A DNA stretch of 64,000 nt from Mycobacterium bohemicum DSM 44277 (GCF_001053185.1 NZ_CSTD01000001.1:2063009-2127008), one strand, 5' to 3'; shown: positions 1-8,354, counted from the first letter of the stretch. Notes: a model not told the origin generated them from the sequence alone. Numbers and translations are program-made.

Positions 1-264
1 GTCATACAGGCGCTGCAGACCCGCCTCCGCCGCCCCGCCACCCGCTTCGCTGAGGGCGGCCAGGTCGGCACCCGCGCAAAAGGCTTTGCCGGCCCCGGTC
101 ACCACCACGGCGTGCACCTCGGGGTCGGCTTCGGCCCGCTCCACGGCCTGACGCAGCCGGGCCGACATCTCGTCGGTGAGCGCGTTGCGTCGATCGGGAT
201 CGTTGACCGTGATGAGCGCGACCCGGTTGTCGACGGTGTACAGGACGGGGTCGGACTCGGCCAT
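1..264 (-). CDS. echA14: Enoyl-CoA hydratase/isomerase, EchA14-like (partial, C-terminus off window)
   Basis: Crotonase-family enzyme, expected to hydrate or isomerise enoyl-CoA thioesters in the cytosol. Only the N-terminal 88 residues are present, because the gene continues beyond base 1. The family oxyanion-hole segment AFCAGADL lies at residues 61-68, after the usual opening strand [16 protein letters not shown] and the RRNAL segment near residues 25-29. The ATG start is the complement of 262-264. The name EchA14 rests on position: in M. tuberculosis echA14 (Rv2486) lies next to and divergent from lipQ (Rv2485c). Here the same two genes are divergent but separated by a 6-kb block. The crotonase family is certain; the exact paralogue is inferred from synteny. 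Confidence 0.85.
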   Translation of the reverse strand, partial: MAESDPVLYTVDNRVALITVNDPDRRNALTDEMSARLRQAVERAEADPEVHAVVVTGAGKAFCAGADLAALSEAGGGAAEAGLQRLYD

Positions 265-532
265 CGGGCACCTCCGCTCGGGATTGCTGGCGCTGCGGCG
301 CAGCCGCAGTCAAGGCTACTTTGCGCGCTCCGGCGCGCGGCGCCGACGGCGGGGGGCCGTCGCGTTCCCCAGCGTGTGCACGAGGTCTACCTGGGCTTCT
401 TCGCGGGCCTGTCGATGTATCTGGCAAGCGCCGAGATCCTGCCCAGGGCGCACACCGGGCCTCACACCCCGGTTACGTCGGCGTGCACGATCGGCGGGGG
501 CCGTTCATGCCGCTGATCGTCGGGCTGGCGAC

Positions 533-958
533 TTAGTCGGTGAAGTCGATCCGAACCGACACGGGAGTCGTCTCCAGCGCCTTCACCATCTTGGCTCCCA
601 GCCGCCCGAACTTGCGCCCGCGAGCGACGACGTCGTCGTCGGGCCTGAACGTCGCCACCCCGGCGCGCCATCGATTGCCCTGCCGCACGCGGACATTCGG
701 GTTGACGGCGATATTGCTGCCCCAGCCGGAGCGGGTGCCGTGTTGACTGATCACCCATGCTCCGCCGTCGTCGAATTGGGCCGACACGGGGACGCGGCGT
801 GGTTGACCGGTCTTGCGGCCGATGGTCTCGAGTTCGGTGGCCATGGCTGTGCGCACGCCGAGTCTACTCAATCCTTTCACCGCCGGGTTGAGTAGGTAGC
901 GCCCAATTGCGCGTTCCCTGCGGAACTTTCGCAGTGTCTTGTCCTGGTGAATGCTCAT
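533..958 (-). CDS. Nitroreductase-family deazaflavin (F420)-dependent oxidoreductase
   Basis: A 141-residue protein of the split beta-barrel FDOR family related to mycobacterial Ddn, whose members use reduced cofactor F420 to reduce or bind small substrates. Family marks are the TIGRKTGQPR strand-turn (residues 45-54), the VSAQFDDGGAWVISQHG stretch (58-74) and the NPNVRVRQGNRWRAGVATF strand region (86-104). The start chosen is the ATG at 958, because the longer reading frame upstream runs through the divergent regulator. It is transcribed away from a TetR gene starting at 1059, and an inverted repeat lies between the two, so it is the probable regulated target. The substrate is unknown. Confidence 0.85.
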   Translation of the reverse strand: MSIHQDKTLRKFRRERAIGRYLLNPAVKGLSRLGVRTAMATELETIGRKTGQPRRVPVSAQFDDGGAWVISQHGTRSGWGSNIAVNPNVRVRQGNRWRAGVATFRPDDDVVARGRKFGRLGAKMVKALETTPVSVRIDFTD

Positions 959-1000
959 GGCTGTCTCCGTTGTCAGGTGAGCCCACTTAGATGTGCCCAT

Positions 1001-1030
1001 TTGGAAGGCTAGTAGACCGATCGGTATAGT
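1001..1030 (+). promoter_or_regulatory. Promoter with TetR-type operator in its spacer
   Basis: TTGGAA (1001-1006) and TATAGT (1025-1030) are separated by 18 bases and form a good sigma-70-type promoter for the TetR gene at 1059. The spacer and -10 contain the perfect palindrome ACCGATCGGT (1016-1025), extended to TAGACCGATCGGTATA (1013-1028). A repressor there would block its own promoter and could also control the divergent FDOR gene. Placing transcription start near 1037 supports the ATG at 1059 over an in-frame ATG at 993. The boxes are seen directly; the function is inferred. Confidence 0.65.
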
Positions 1031-1058
1031 GCAATACGATGGCGGGAAGGTGGGAACG

Positions 1059-1625
1059 ATGTCGGCGCGGGATTCTCTGATCGCAAGCGTTACGGACTTG
1101 GTGCGGCGGCGGGGCGTCGCCGGGACCGGCCTCAACGCGCTGTTGGAAGACAGCGGGGTCGCCCGCCGGACCCTGTACCTCAATTTCCCCGGCGGCAAAG
1201 CGGAACTCGTCGCCGAAGCCACCCGTCTAGCGGGTGACGAGTTGGCCTCGGTGATCCGATCAGCCGACGACGCGGGCGATCCCGCGCAGGCCGTCCAGAC
1301 TTTCATCGATGCATGGAAGGCGCAGCTGAGCGCGACTGAGATGCAGGCGGGCTGCCCGATTGTGGCGGCGATCCTCGGGCGTTCCGAGGCGCCGGCCGCG
1401 GCCCAGGCGGCGTGCGCGGCCTTCACCGAGTGGCACGCGGCCCTCGCCGATCGTCTGGTCGCGGCGGGCGCCGATCGCGACCACGCGCGCTCGTTGGCCA
1501 CCTTGACCGTCGCCGCCATCGAAGGCGCCGTCATCGTTGCGCTGGCTACGCAGTCGACCGCCGCCCTCGACGATGTCGGGCGTCATCTGATGGAAGTCAT
1601 CAGGCTGCACCTGCCGGCCACGTAG
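1059..1625 (+). CDS. TetR/AcrR-family transcriptional regulator (LmrA/YxaF-like)
   Basis: A 188-residue repressor-type protein. The N-terminal TetR helix-turn-helix lies at about residues 22-50 (LNALLEDSGVARRTLYLNFP, then GGKAELVAEA). The ligand-binding half carries GCPIVAAILGRSEAP, a segment typical of LmrA/YxaF-like TetR proteins. An in-frame ATG at 993 would add 22 residues, but it lies upstream of the predicted promoter, so ATG 1059 is used. A palindrome at 1016-1025 is its likely operator, implying autoregulation and control of the divergent FDOR gene. The ligand is unknown. Confidence 0.88.
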   Translation: MSARDSLIASVTDLVRRRGVAGTGLNALLEDSGVARRTLYLNFPGGKAELVAEATRLAGDELASVIRSADDAGDPAQAVQTFIDAWKAQLSATEMQAGCPIVAAILGRSEAPAAAQAACAAFTEWHAALADRLVAAGADRDHARSLATLTVAAIEGAVIVALATQSTAALDDVGRHLMEVIRLHLPAT

Positions 1626-1649
1626 CAACAACGAAATGCGACGCCTCGA

Positions 1650-2372
1650 TCATTCGAGTAGGTCGTAGGTTGGCGGTCGTACTCCGTCGTTGGTGAAGGC
1701 GGGCAGCAACTGGGTGAAGGCGGGCAGCAGCTGTGTTGGGTTCCCATGCCAGGACAGCGCCGTGATCTGCCGGACGCTGCGTCGTCCGCCGAAGGCGCGT
1801 AGGGCCTCGAAATCGGAAACGTCGAGGGCGACCTCACCTGGTGCCGCGTGCGGGTCGCCGAGGTACGCGGATCCGAGAGTGGGGGTGATCAACCGAAGCG
1901 CCGGCAGCCCGGCCTGCCGAATGAATTGGTCGCCCATCGTGGCGACGAATCTCAGCGCGGACCCGAACGCGAGATCACCCGTGCGGGAGCCTGGTTCGCC
2001 CAGCGCCCCGCGGATGTCGTGCTCATGGGTGAGAGTGTCGAACACAAGCTGGCACGCAGAGGTTTGTGGGGCAAGGGCGAGCATTGCCGTCACCGGCTCG
2101 ATCATCTGCGCCCACAGGTCGAGTAACTCGTCGACGCCGTATCGGTCGAGGCGATCGACCTGTGATTGCGTCCAGGAGTCGGCGGCCTTGTTGTCCATGT
2201 TGAGCGAAACGATGTCCTGTGCGACGCCCGCCAGGTGGGCAATCGTCTGACGGACGGTCCAGGCCGGACAGGCGGGCACTGTCAGTTCGGCGACTCCGGC
2301 GCGGCCTCGGACCAGGGCGTCGACACGTCCGTGGACGAGGCGGTAGGCGGACGCGGCCGCTAGTTCAGGCAT
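1650..2372 (-). CDS. Maleylpyruvate isomerase family mycothiol-dependent enzyme (DinB-like, TIGR03083)
   Basis: A 240-residue DinB-fold protein of the MDMPI_N family, whose members bind a metal and mycothiol. Seen: the N-terminal helix, ACPAWTVRQTIAHLAGVAQD (residues 34-53) with the conserved W and H, and FDTLTHEHDIRGALGEPG (110-127) with the H-x3-D-R motif of the metal site. The C-terminal domain holds ITALSWHGNP and then a duplicated TQLLPAF segment. Its ATG (2370-2372) overlaps the TGA (2365-2367) of the upstream FAD monooxygenase, so the two are probably translationally coupled and may act in one pathway. The reaction is unknown; the family name should not be read as proof of maleylpyruvate isomerase activity. 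Confidence 0.82.
   Translation of the reverse strand: MPELAAASAYRLVHGRVDALVRGRAGVAELTVPACPAWTVRQTIAHLAGVAQDIVSLNMDNKAADSWTQSQVDRLDRYGVDELLDLWAQMIEPVTAMLALAPQTSACQLVFDTLTHEHDIRGALGEPGSRTGDLAFGSALRFVATMGDQFIRQAGLPALRLITPTLGSAYLGDPHAAPGEVALDVSDFEALRAFGGRRSVRQITALSWHGNPTQLLPAFTQLLPAFTNDGVRPPTYDLLE
1693..1734. repeat. Tandem 21-bp duplication near the 3' end of the isomerase-like gene
   Basis: Two adjacent 21-base units (1693-1713 and 1714-1734) differ only near the unit end. In the minus-strand protein they encode TQLLPAF twice. The duplication keeps the frame and adds seven residues just before the C-terminus. Confidence 0.85.
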
Positions 2373-3742
2373 CAGTTTTTCTTCTTCCGATACGCGTCCG
2401 CGTCAACAGATGCCGAAGGTTGGCGGCGAGGATGCGGGGGAGCAGCGGACGCTCGTTCAGCCGGGTGGGGGGATCGATGAGATGTGCGACTCGCATGAGG
2501 CTTACGGTCACGGTGACGTCGTAGGCGGCGGCGATCAGCGTGGCCCCGACGAGCTTGCGTTGCACCTCGTCGCGGATCGACCGATTGCGCTCGGGGAGCG
2601 GGGCGCGGTCGTTGGCTTGGTTGCGCGCCCACGTCGGGCCGGTGTGGGCGGCGGTGCCACGGAAGAAGCGCTGGGCCAACTCGCGATCGCCGCCATGCAG
2701 GCATTCACGCAGGGTGAGAGCCTGGAGGGCGGCCATCGTCATGCCCTGCCCGTAAATGGGATTCAGGCTGCACAGCGCATCGCCGAACACCAGCAATCCC
2801 GGCGGAAACGTCGGCATCTTGTCGTAGCGCCGCCACACCGCCGCGGGATTGCGGAGCATGGAGATCTCGCCGACGGGTTCGGCGTGACGCAACGCTGCGG
2901 CGATTGACGAGGGCAGGGCTTGGGCCGGGACGTCGAGCATGGTCGTGAAATCGGCTGGCGCACCGCCGCGTTCGATGGACCGGCCGACCGCCAGCATCCA
3001 GGTGTTGTGTTCGCACACCATCAGCAGAGCCCCGGGTCGGCCGCCTTCTTGAATGACGGTGACCAGCTGCTGGTTGATGCTGCCGTGGGGGATGCGCAGG
3101 CGTTGGCTCGAATAGCCCAGCGAGGCGGTGGAGCGCTTTTCGAGTGGCCGGCCAAATCCCAGACCTTCCAGGAACGCCGGAGTGCGCGCCCCGCGACCCA
3201 TTGCATCGACCACCAGATCGGCGCCCAGGGTGGTTGCTGTCCCGTTGTTACGGTTGATGATTCGCACTCCGCTTACGGCTCCGGCGGCGGTAATGGGCTC
3301 GCCGGCTTCGTGGCCGTCCATGATCGTCACATTGGGCAGGTCCGAGACGCGTCGGCGCACGTGGAACTCCACGAACGCCCGGCTGGCGAGACACATCGTC
3401 AGCACCGACGGGTCGGCCAACCTGCCGGTGCGTTTCAATTCGCAGCGGCCCATCCGGGCATAGATCCGTGAGAGGTCCCCATCGCGGATGACGACCGCTC
3501 CGGCGGCGGCCATTTCGTCGAGCAGTCCGGGGAAGAGCTCCGCCAGCACCTGGGCGCCGCGGGACAAGAAAGTTATGCAGATGTCGGTCCTGCGGCACGC
3601 CCTTGCGCTCGCTCGGGTGGTCGGGCAGCCGGTCGCGCTCGACCATCGCCACCGAGCCGTAGAAGTCCGAAAGCACCCGCGCGGCAAGCAAACCCGCCAT
3701 GCCAGCGCCCAGAACTACGGCGCGCTCACCAACAGCACTCAC
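2365..3742 (-). pseudogene. FAD-dependent monooxygenase/oxidoreductase, frameshifted
   Basis: Flavoprotein related to 2-polyprenyl-6-methoxyphenol hydroxylase-like oxygenases, about 458 residues once corrected. The N-terminus (GTG at 3742) has the Rossmann motif VVLGAGMAGLLAARVL and the conserved DRHLHNFL segment. After that the reading moves to another frame, continuing SRGAQVLAELFPGLLDEM, then VVDAMGRGARTPAFLEGLG and the FAD-binding GDALCSLNPIYGQGMTMA. Removing one A from the AAA at 3569-3571 rejoins the halves exactly as NFLSRGAQV. It may be a one-base sequencing error or a real recent mutation. The stop overlaps the start of the mycothiol-dependent gene by eight bases. An SgcJ-like gene diverges 199 bases away. 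The substrate is unknown. Confidence 0.8.
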
Positions 3743-3862
3743 GGCAGGCCCCCTTCCTCAGCGCATGGTCGCGGTCGCGCACCGTTGGGTGAAGCGACCG
3801 CTTACCCACGGGGGCCGGCCCACTCGGCGCAGGCTTCGTTGGCCCTCAGCGGACGACCATAC

Positions 3863-3913
3863 AGGAAAAATAAGGAAAATAAGAGGAAAATAAGGTAGTA
3901 ATAAGACTAGTCT
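3863..3913. repeat. AT-rich AGGAAAATAAG direct repeats and a 10-bp palindrome
   Basis: Three overlapping copies of A-GGAAA(A)-ATAAG lie at 3863-3875, 3873-3886 and 3884-3895. The perfect palindrome AGACTAGTCT follows at 3904-3913, 28 bases before the SgcJ-like start. The stretch is far more A+T-rich than its surroundings. It sits in the divergent spacer between the FAD monooxygenase and the SgcJ-like gene, so a regulatory role is plausible but unproven. Confidence 0.6.
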
Positions 3914-3941
3914 CCAGCAGAACCTAGCGAACGGGGGCGTC

Positions 3942-4400
3942 ATGGCCGACGACCTATCAAGACCACCATCGCAAAATCGTGCCGACGAAGCCGCCGTCCG
4001 CGAGCTGCTTGATCGCCAGGTGAGAGGGTGGAACTCGGGAGATCCCGTGGCATACGCCGAGGTCTTTACCGTCGACGCGGACTATGTCACTTTCCTGGGC
4101 AGCCGCTACAAAGGCCGCGAAGCGATCGCGGCGTCCTACGCGCCACTGTTCAAACAGCTCTTACGGGGATCGCGTCTGGAAACAGAGGTCAGCCAACTAC
4201 GATTTCTGACGTCCGACGTTGCCTTGATTCAGGCGACAGCTGTCGTTACCAGGAGCGGGCGGCGGCGCACTCGCCGTAACGCGCGCGTGAACACCAGCAT
4301 CGCTGTGCGGACCAAAGATGGCTGGCTGCTCGCCGCGTCACAGAACACCACGCATCGCCGGCTCGCCGAAAAGCTACTGCGCGCAGCCTTCCACGGCTAG
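3942..4400 (+). CDS. SgcJ/EcaC family protein (SnoaL-like/DUF4440 fold)
   Basis: A 152-residue NTF2/SnoaL-fold protein. Seen: the N-terminal helix DEAAVRELLDRQVRGWNSGD (15-34), then YAEVFTVDADYVTFLGSRYKGREAI (38-62) and C-terminal strands ending NTSIAVRTKDGWLLAASQNT. This pattern is typical of SgcJ/EcaC proteins, which occur in enediyne and polyketide clusters and widely elsewhere; most have no known reaction. It diverges from the FAD monooxygenase, and repeats plus a palindrome stand just upstream. The length is normal. The ATG at 3942 is the only well-placed start. Confidence 0.82.
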   Translation: MADDLSRPPSQNRADEAAVRELLDRQVRGWNSGDPVAYAEVFTVDADYVTFLGSRYKGREAIAASYAPLFKQLLRGSRLETEVSQLRFLTSDVALIQATAVVTRSGRRRTRRNARVNTSIAVRTKDGWLLAASQNTTHRRLAEKLLRAAFHG

Positions 4401-4411
4401 ATTGCCGTCGC

Positions 4412-4951
4412 TCAGACGATCGGGCCAGGTGGGCACCCGTCTTCGGCGCTACCGAGAAGATCGAGTTGCAGCCATGCGACGTCGTGCCAGCTGCCGTGTT
4501 TCCACCCGACGCGCCGGTAGAGGCCGGCCGGCTCAAAGCCGAGGGATCGATGGAAGCCGGTGCTCGCGGGGTTGGGCTGGGTGATGCCCGCAAACGCCCG
4601 CCGATACCCCCGCTCGGTCAGCCGCTGCAGCAGTCGGGTATAGAGTTCGCGGCCGCCGCCGGCGCGTTGATGGTTGGCGTCAAGATAGATACTCGTTTCG
4701 GTCGACCATTGATAGGCGGCGCGGGGATTGAACGCGTGCGCGTACGCGTATCCGATCACAGCGCCATCGCTTTCCAAGAGAAGCCATTCGTAGTCTTCGC
4801 GTGCTGCCGCGATGCGTTTCGTCATCTCCGCCGGCGCGGGGACTTCGGTTTCGAACGTGATAGCCGTGCCCTCGACGTACGGGCGGTAGATCTCGATACA
4901 GGCGGGTGCGTCCTCTGGGCACGCCGGACGTACGTGGCTCCTTGCGGGCAT
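4412..4951 (-). CDS. GNAT N-acetyltransferase, phosphinothricin/methionine-sulfone acetyltransferase-like
   Basis: A 179-residue GNAT enzyme that would transfer acetyl from acetyl-CoA to a small amine. The order of motifs fits the Pat/Bar-MddA subgroup: VRPACPEDAPACIEIYRPYV (7-26), TAITFETEVP, the cofactor loop HQRAGGGRELYTRLLQ near residue 95, then AFAGITQPNPASTGFHRSLGFEPAG and VGWKHGSWHDVAWLQ. The ATG at 4951 begins directly before the domain; a longer frame upstream (to 5056) is low-complexity and ignored. It lies 118 bases downstream of the C45 enzyme on the same strand and converges with the SgcJ-like gene. The substrate is inferred only from subgroup likeness. Confidence 0.85.
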   Translation of the reverse strand: MPARSHVRPACPEDAPACIEIYRPYVEGTAITFETEVPAPAEMTKRIAAAREDYEWLLLESDGAVIGYAYAHAFNPRAAYQWSTETSIYLDANHQRAGGGRELYTRLLQRLTERGYRRAFAGITQPNPASTGFHRSLGFEPAGLYRRVGWKHGSWHDVAWLQLDLLGSAEDGCPPGPIV

Positions 4952-5069
4952 GGCATCCAGCTTTTCAGAACGGCGGCGCCGGTCGCATCTTCTCGGCACC
5001 TCAGAACGCGCCGTTCCCGGACTGCCATGGCCAAGGCGATCGGCGCTTTGAGACACCCGCTGCGTGAAC

Positions 5070-6525
5070 TTAGTGCGAGACGCCGTCGGGCCGGATGTAG
5101 ACCCAGGGCTGCTGTGGCCGGTCCATCAGATACCCCCGCTGCCAGCTCCACTGGGGGTGCATACGAAGAAACTCTTCGGCGATGAACTCGGGCGCCGTCG
5201 GCCCGGCCGAACCTGGCCCACAAGTGCATCGATTCGATGTCGGAGGACGTGACCACCTTGGCATCCACCGATCCGTGCGGGGCGAAGGGTATGACGTCAT
5301 TGAACTGGCACGGGTCTGCGTCGTAGTGAGAGCAGATGGTCCGGGCGGACGGGTTGCGGTAACCCAGGTACGCGTCGAACGTGTCAGCCAGCATCCGCCG
5401 TGCGGCGTCCGTGCCGATGTGACCGTCGTGGTCGGCGAGGAGTTGTTGCCAGCGGACCCGGCGGGCGCCGTTGGGCGACCGAATGTCATTGAATCCGGTC
5501 GCGCGGCACTCCAGGTTGCGGATCCGCGGGTCCCACGGGGCGTTGTCGCCAAAGAAGTATCCGTCGGCCTTGCGCGTGAGGCTCTGATACAGCAATCCCT
5601 GCTCATAGCGGGCGATTTCACCGGTCTTGATGTCGCCGATCAACCACGAACACGCGTACCCGCCGTTGTTTCCGCTGTTGATTATCTCGACCCACTGGTC
5701 GATGTCGTGGGCGTACTGCGCGGCCTCGCGCGCCCGGACGAACTCCGGTACGCGGGTCTCGTCGTACCCTTTGGCTCCCTCGTAGCCGGAGATCGTCGTC
5801 TCGCTGACGGCCAGTCCGGCACCGGTCAGCCAGAAATCGGTCATGCTGGCAACCCACCCGGGAGCGGTCTGCATGACCAGTCGGTTGCCGTCGTCGGGGG
5901 TGAGGTCCATGATGACGTTCTCGAATTGGCCTTGCCAAAAATCGGTAAAGCTGGTGTGCCCCATCACGATCGACCCGTCCTCGGTCGCATCGCCGGTGGC
6001 GAGGAAGGCGCTGCATTGGGCGCCCTGCAGATTCGCCTTCGACAGGGCGCTATACCGTCCGGAGTTTTTCGGCCACCAATATCCGGTGAGTTCCATCCAG
6101 TCGTTGATTCCGAGCACGTCCTCAAAGCTCGCGGGAACCCCCGCCGCGGTCAGCCCGGCGGCAATGCCTTCCATTTCCGCGCGCAGCTCGCCGGGAATTT
6201 TGTCGGCGTGCAGTTCGGTGGCCCTGTCGACGAAGAAGTCGTAATCCATGCCGATTTGCTGGTTGGTCATCTCCTTGTAAACGCGGACGGAGTCCGCGTA
6301 CTCGCCGGCCAGCAGGTACCCGTGCTGGAATCCACGCGCCGCCGGCGACCCGTTGACCGCGACGTGAAGCCACCCGTTGACCTCGCGCCGCGACGCCTGG
6401 TCGAGCCACGCCCGCTGCTCGGGCGTGAGTTCGGCGCGGGCGGCTGTCGCCGGCCGTTCCGCCACTCGCGGCGGCTCGCCACGTCGAGGCGGTCCAGGGC
6501 TTGCATGGGTCAGGTCAGTGCTCAC
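5070..6525 (-). pseudogene. C45-family autoproteolytic acyltransferase/hydrolase (Ntn fold), frameshifted near its end
   Basis: About 484 residues once corrected. Members of the peptidase C45/phospholipase B-like group cut themselves before a cysteine, which then acts as N-terminal nucleophile for amide or ester bonds. Seen: RGFQHGYLLAGEYADSV (about 65-81), VLGINDWMELTGYWWP, the likely nucleophile context GAQCSAFLATG (near residue 175), GHTSFTDFWQGQ and SETTISGYEG. Near residue 440 the frame moves from WARFGRADGA to EFIAEEFLRMHPQWSWQRGY; deleting one G of the GGG at 5190-5192 restores it. The GTG at 6525 has a GGGAGA ribosome-binding site seven bases away. No signal peptide is evident. The natural substrate is unknown. 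Confidence 0.78.
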
Positions 6526-6719
6526 TAGCGGGTCTCCCGGTCCGTCGGCGGCCAACCCCTGGGTCTACCCACGCACCAGGCGTTGATTCGTCTCGGTTCG
6601 CTGTGCGCTGGTGGGCTCGGATCGTGTTCAAGGCGCGGGATGGCGGCGGTGCGGGGCGGATCATCTACCGGCGAAGGGGCCGCATGGCGTCCAGCCGCTG
6701 CCGATTCCAGCTCGCTCGG

Positions 6720-6793
6720 TGCCCCCGGCACGACTCGAACGTGCGACCTAGGGATTAGAAGGCCCTTGCTCTATCCACCTGAGCTACGGAGGC
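6720..6793 (-). tRNA. tRNA-Arg (anticodon TCT)
   Basis: Minus-strand cloverleaf. The acceptor arms GCCTCCG and CGGGGGC pair. The D-arm is GCTC/GAGC, the T-arm GCACG-TTCGAGT-CGTGC, and the anticodon loop CTTCTAA gives TCT. No CCA is encoded. It marks the boundary between the accessory block and the conserved lipQ-nadE order. Confidence 0.93.
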
Positions 6794-6978
6794 AATGCGC
6801 AGGTCAGTCTATCGAACGGCGCCCGCGGACCGACTCGCGCAACGCGCCGCGCGCGAAAAGTATTCCGCCGCCGCGAGAATCGGTTATGGTGTGAGCCTCG
6901 ACACACGTACATTACCGGTTGATCATCAGCCGTTAACGCAACGAGGCGTGTGCATCAGGGTCGAGGAGTGGCGTTGCT

Positions 6979-8229
6979 ATGAGCGTGGCCATGGACCTGG
7001 CCGCCCGGTGCTCGCGGGCCGGTGACCAGGCGCAGAGAGTGCTGTCGGACGCCCGGGACACCTACCGGGCCGGCGCGCTGTTGCTTCGCGGGTCGCCGTT
7101 TGCGGTCGGCTGGGTGGCCGGCTGGCTGCTCACCGAATTCCCCCCGCACGTCGTGACCGGGCATGCGCTGTCGCGGCTCTCGCACCCGTCGATCGGGCGC
7201 GTGGCCACCACCTGGGCCGCGCAGCGCGCCGACCAAACCCTGACCGCCGCGCTCGAAGAGCTGTTCGGCCAGGACTTCGCCGAGCAGGTGCGCCACCCGG
7301 CCTGCGGTGACAACAGGTGCGACAGCCGCGGCGGCCTGCTTGACCGGCGCGGACCGCACCGCCGCTACGCGGCGCAGACCTCCGACATCTCCTACGGCCC
7401 GGGCGGGCGCGAGCACCTGCTCGACATCTGGCGCCGCGACGACCTCGCGCCCGGCCGCCGCGCGCCCGTGCTGATCCAGGTCCCGGGCGGCGCGTGGGCC
7501 GTCAACGACAAGCGCCCCCAGGCCTACACCCTGATGAGCCGCATGGTCGAACTCGGCTGGATCTGCGTGTCGATCAACTACAGCAAGAGCCCGCGCTGCG
7601 CGTTCCCGACCCACCTCATCGACGTCAAGAGGGCGATCGCGTGGGTGCGCGAGAACATCGCCGACTACGGCGGCGACCCCGACTTCATCGCCATCACCGG
7701 CGGCTCGGCGGGCGGGCACCTGGCGTCGCTGGCCGGCCTGACCCCCAACGATCCGGCGTTCCAGCCCGGGTTCGAACACGCCGACACCACGGTGCAGGCG
7801 GTCGCGCCCCTTTATGGCGTGTACGACTTCACCGACCACGACAACATGCACGAGTTGATGCTGCCGTTCCTCGAGCGCTTCGTCCTCAAGGCCCGATACG
7901 CCGACGACCCCGAGCGGTTCCGGGCGGCGTCCCCGATCTCCTACGTTCACGCCGGCGCCCCGCCGTTCTTCGTCCTGCACGGCGAGAAGGACGAATTGAT
8001 CCCCAGCGCTCAGGGCCGCGCCTTCTGCGCGGCGCTGCGCGCGGCCGGCGCCCCCTCGGTGGCCTACGCCGAGCTGGCCAACGCGCATCACGCGTTCGAC
8101 ATCACCCCGACGGTCCGGTCGCGCCTGGCCGCGGGCGCCGTCGCCGACTTCCTGGGCGTCGTATACGGGCGGCGCACCTTCTCGCTGATGGATTCGTTCC
8201 CGGTGGCGGCGGCCAGCCCCGCCTGCTGA
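6979..8229 (+). CDS. lipQ: Alpha/beta hydrolase carboxylesterase LipQ
   Basis: A 416-residue hormone-sensitive-lipase-like esterase. Seen: an N-terminal helical region with a hydrophobic segment (GWVAGWLLTEF, about 40-50), the oxyanion segment VLIQVPGGAWAVNDKRP (158-174), the nucleophile elbow ITGGSAGGHLASLAG (Ser about residue 246), the acid in LHGEKDELIPS and the catalytic histidine in ELANAHHAFDI. M. tuberculosis LipQ (Rv2485c) has a similar length and the same downstream neighbours (WS/DGAT, plsC, plsB2). It probably hydrolyses short acyl esters, with a role in lipid turnover inferred from context. The ATG at 6979 precedes the domain; it begins 185 bases after tRNA-Arg. Confidence 0.88.
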   Translation: MSVAMDLAARCSRAGDQAQRVLSDARDTYRAGALLLRGSPFAVGWVAGWLLTEFPPHVVTGHALSRLSHPSIGRVATTWAAQRADQTLTAALEELFGQDFAEQVRHPACGDNRCDSRGGLLDRRGPHRRYAAQTSDISYGPGGREHLLDIWRRDDLAPGRRAPVLIQVPGGAWAVNDKRPQAYTLMSRMVELGWICVSINYSKSPRCAFPTHLIDVKRAIAWVRENIADYGGDPDFIAITGGSAGGHLASLAGLTPNDPAFQPGFEHADTTVQAVAPLYGVYDFTDHDNMHELMLPFLERFVLKARYADDPERFRAASPISYVHAGAPPFFVLHGEKDELIPSAQGRAFCAALRAAGAPSVAYAELANAHHAFDITPTVRSRLAAGAVADFLGVVYGRRTFSLMDSFPVAAASPAC

Positions 8230-8354
8230 CCCCGGCCCGTGCACCGGGCCCCGACCACTCCTTTCACCGGCGCGGCAACCCGACTAGCGTTGTGTTGGCG
8301 AATGGCACGGCGAGGAGGCTTGATCGACGGTGACAAGGTTGGCGCATCGAGTGG

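Noticed and set aside
4822..5069. Extension of the C45 enzyme frame to 4822, giving 577 residues
   Set aside because: After base 5190 this frame is Arg/Ser-rich and runs antisense-like through the GNAT gene's upstream end, while the other frame gives a sensible C-terminus ending at 5070.
6720..6793. Integrative element at tRNA-Arg
   Set aside because: No integrase, no excisionase and no visible duplicate of the tRNA 3' end; only the border position is suggestive.
8234..8250. GGCCCG-TGCAC-CGGGCC hairpin after lipQ as a terminator
   Set aside because: Only six base pairs and no U-tract; common by chance at this G+C content.
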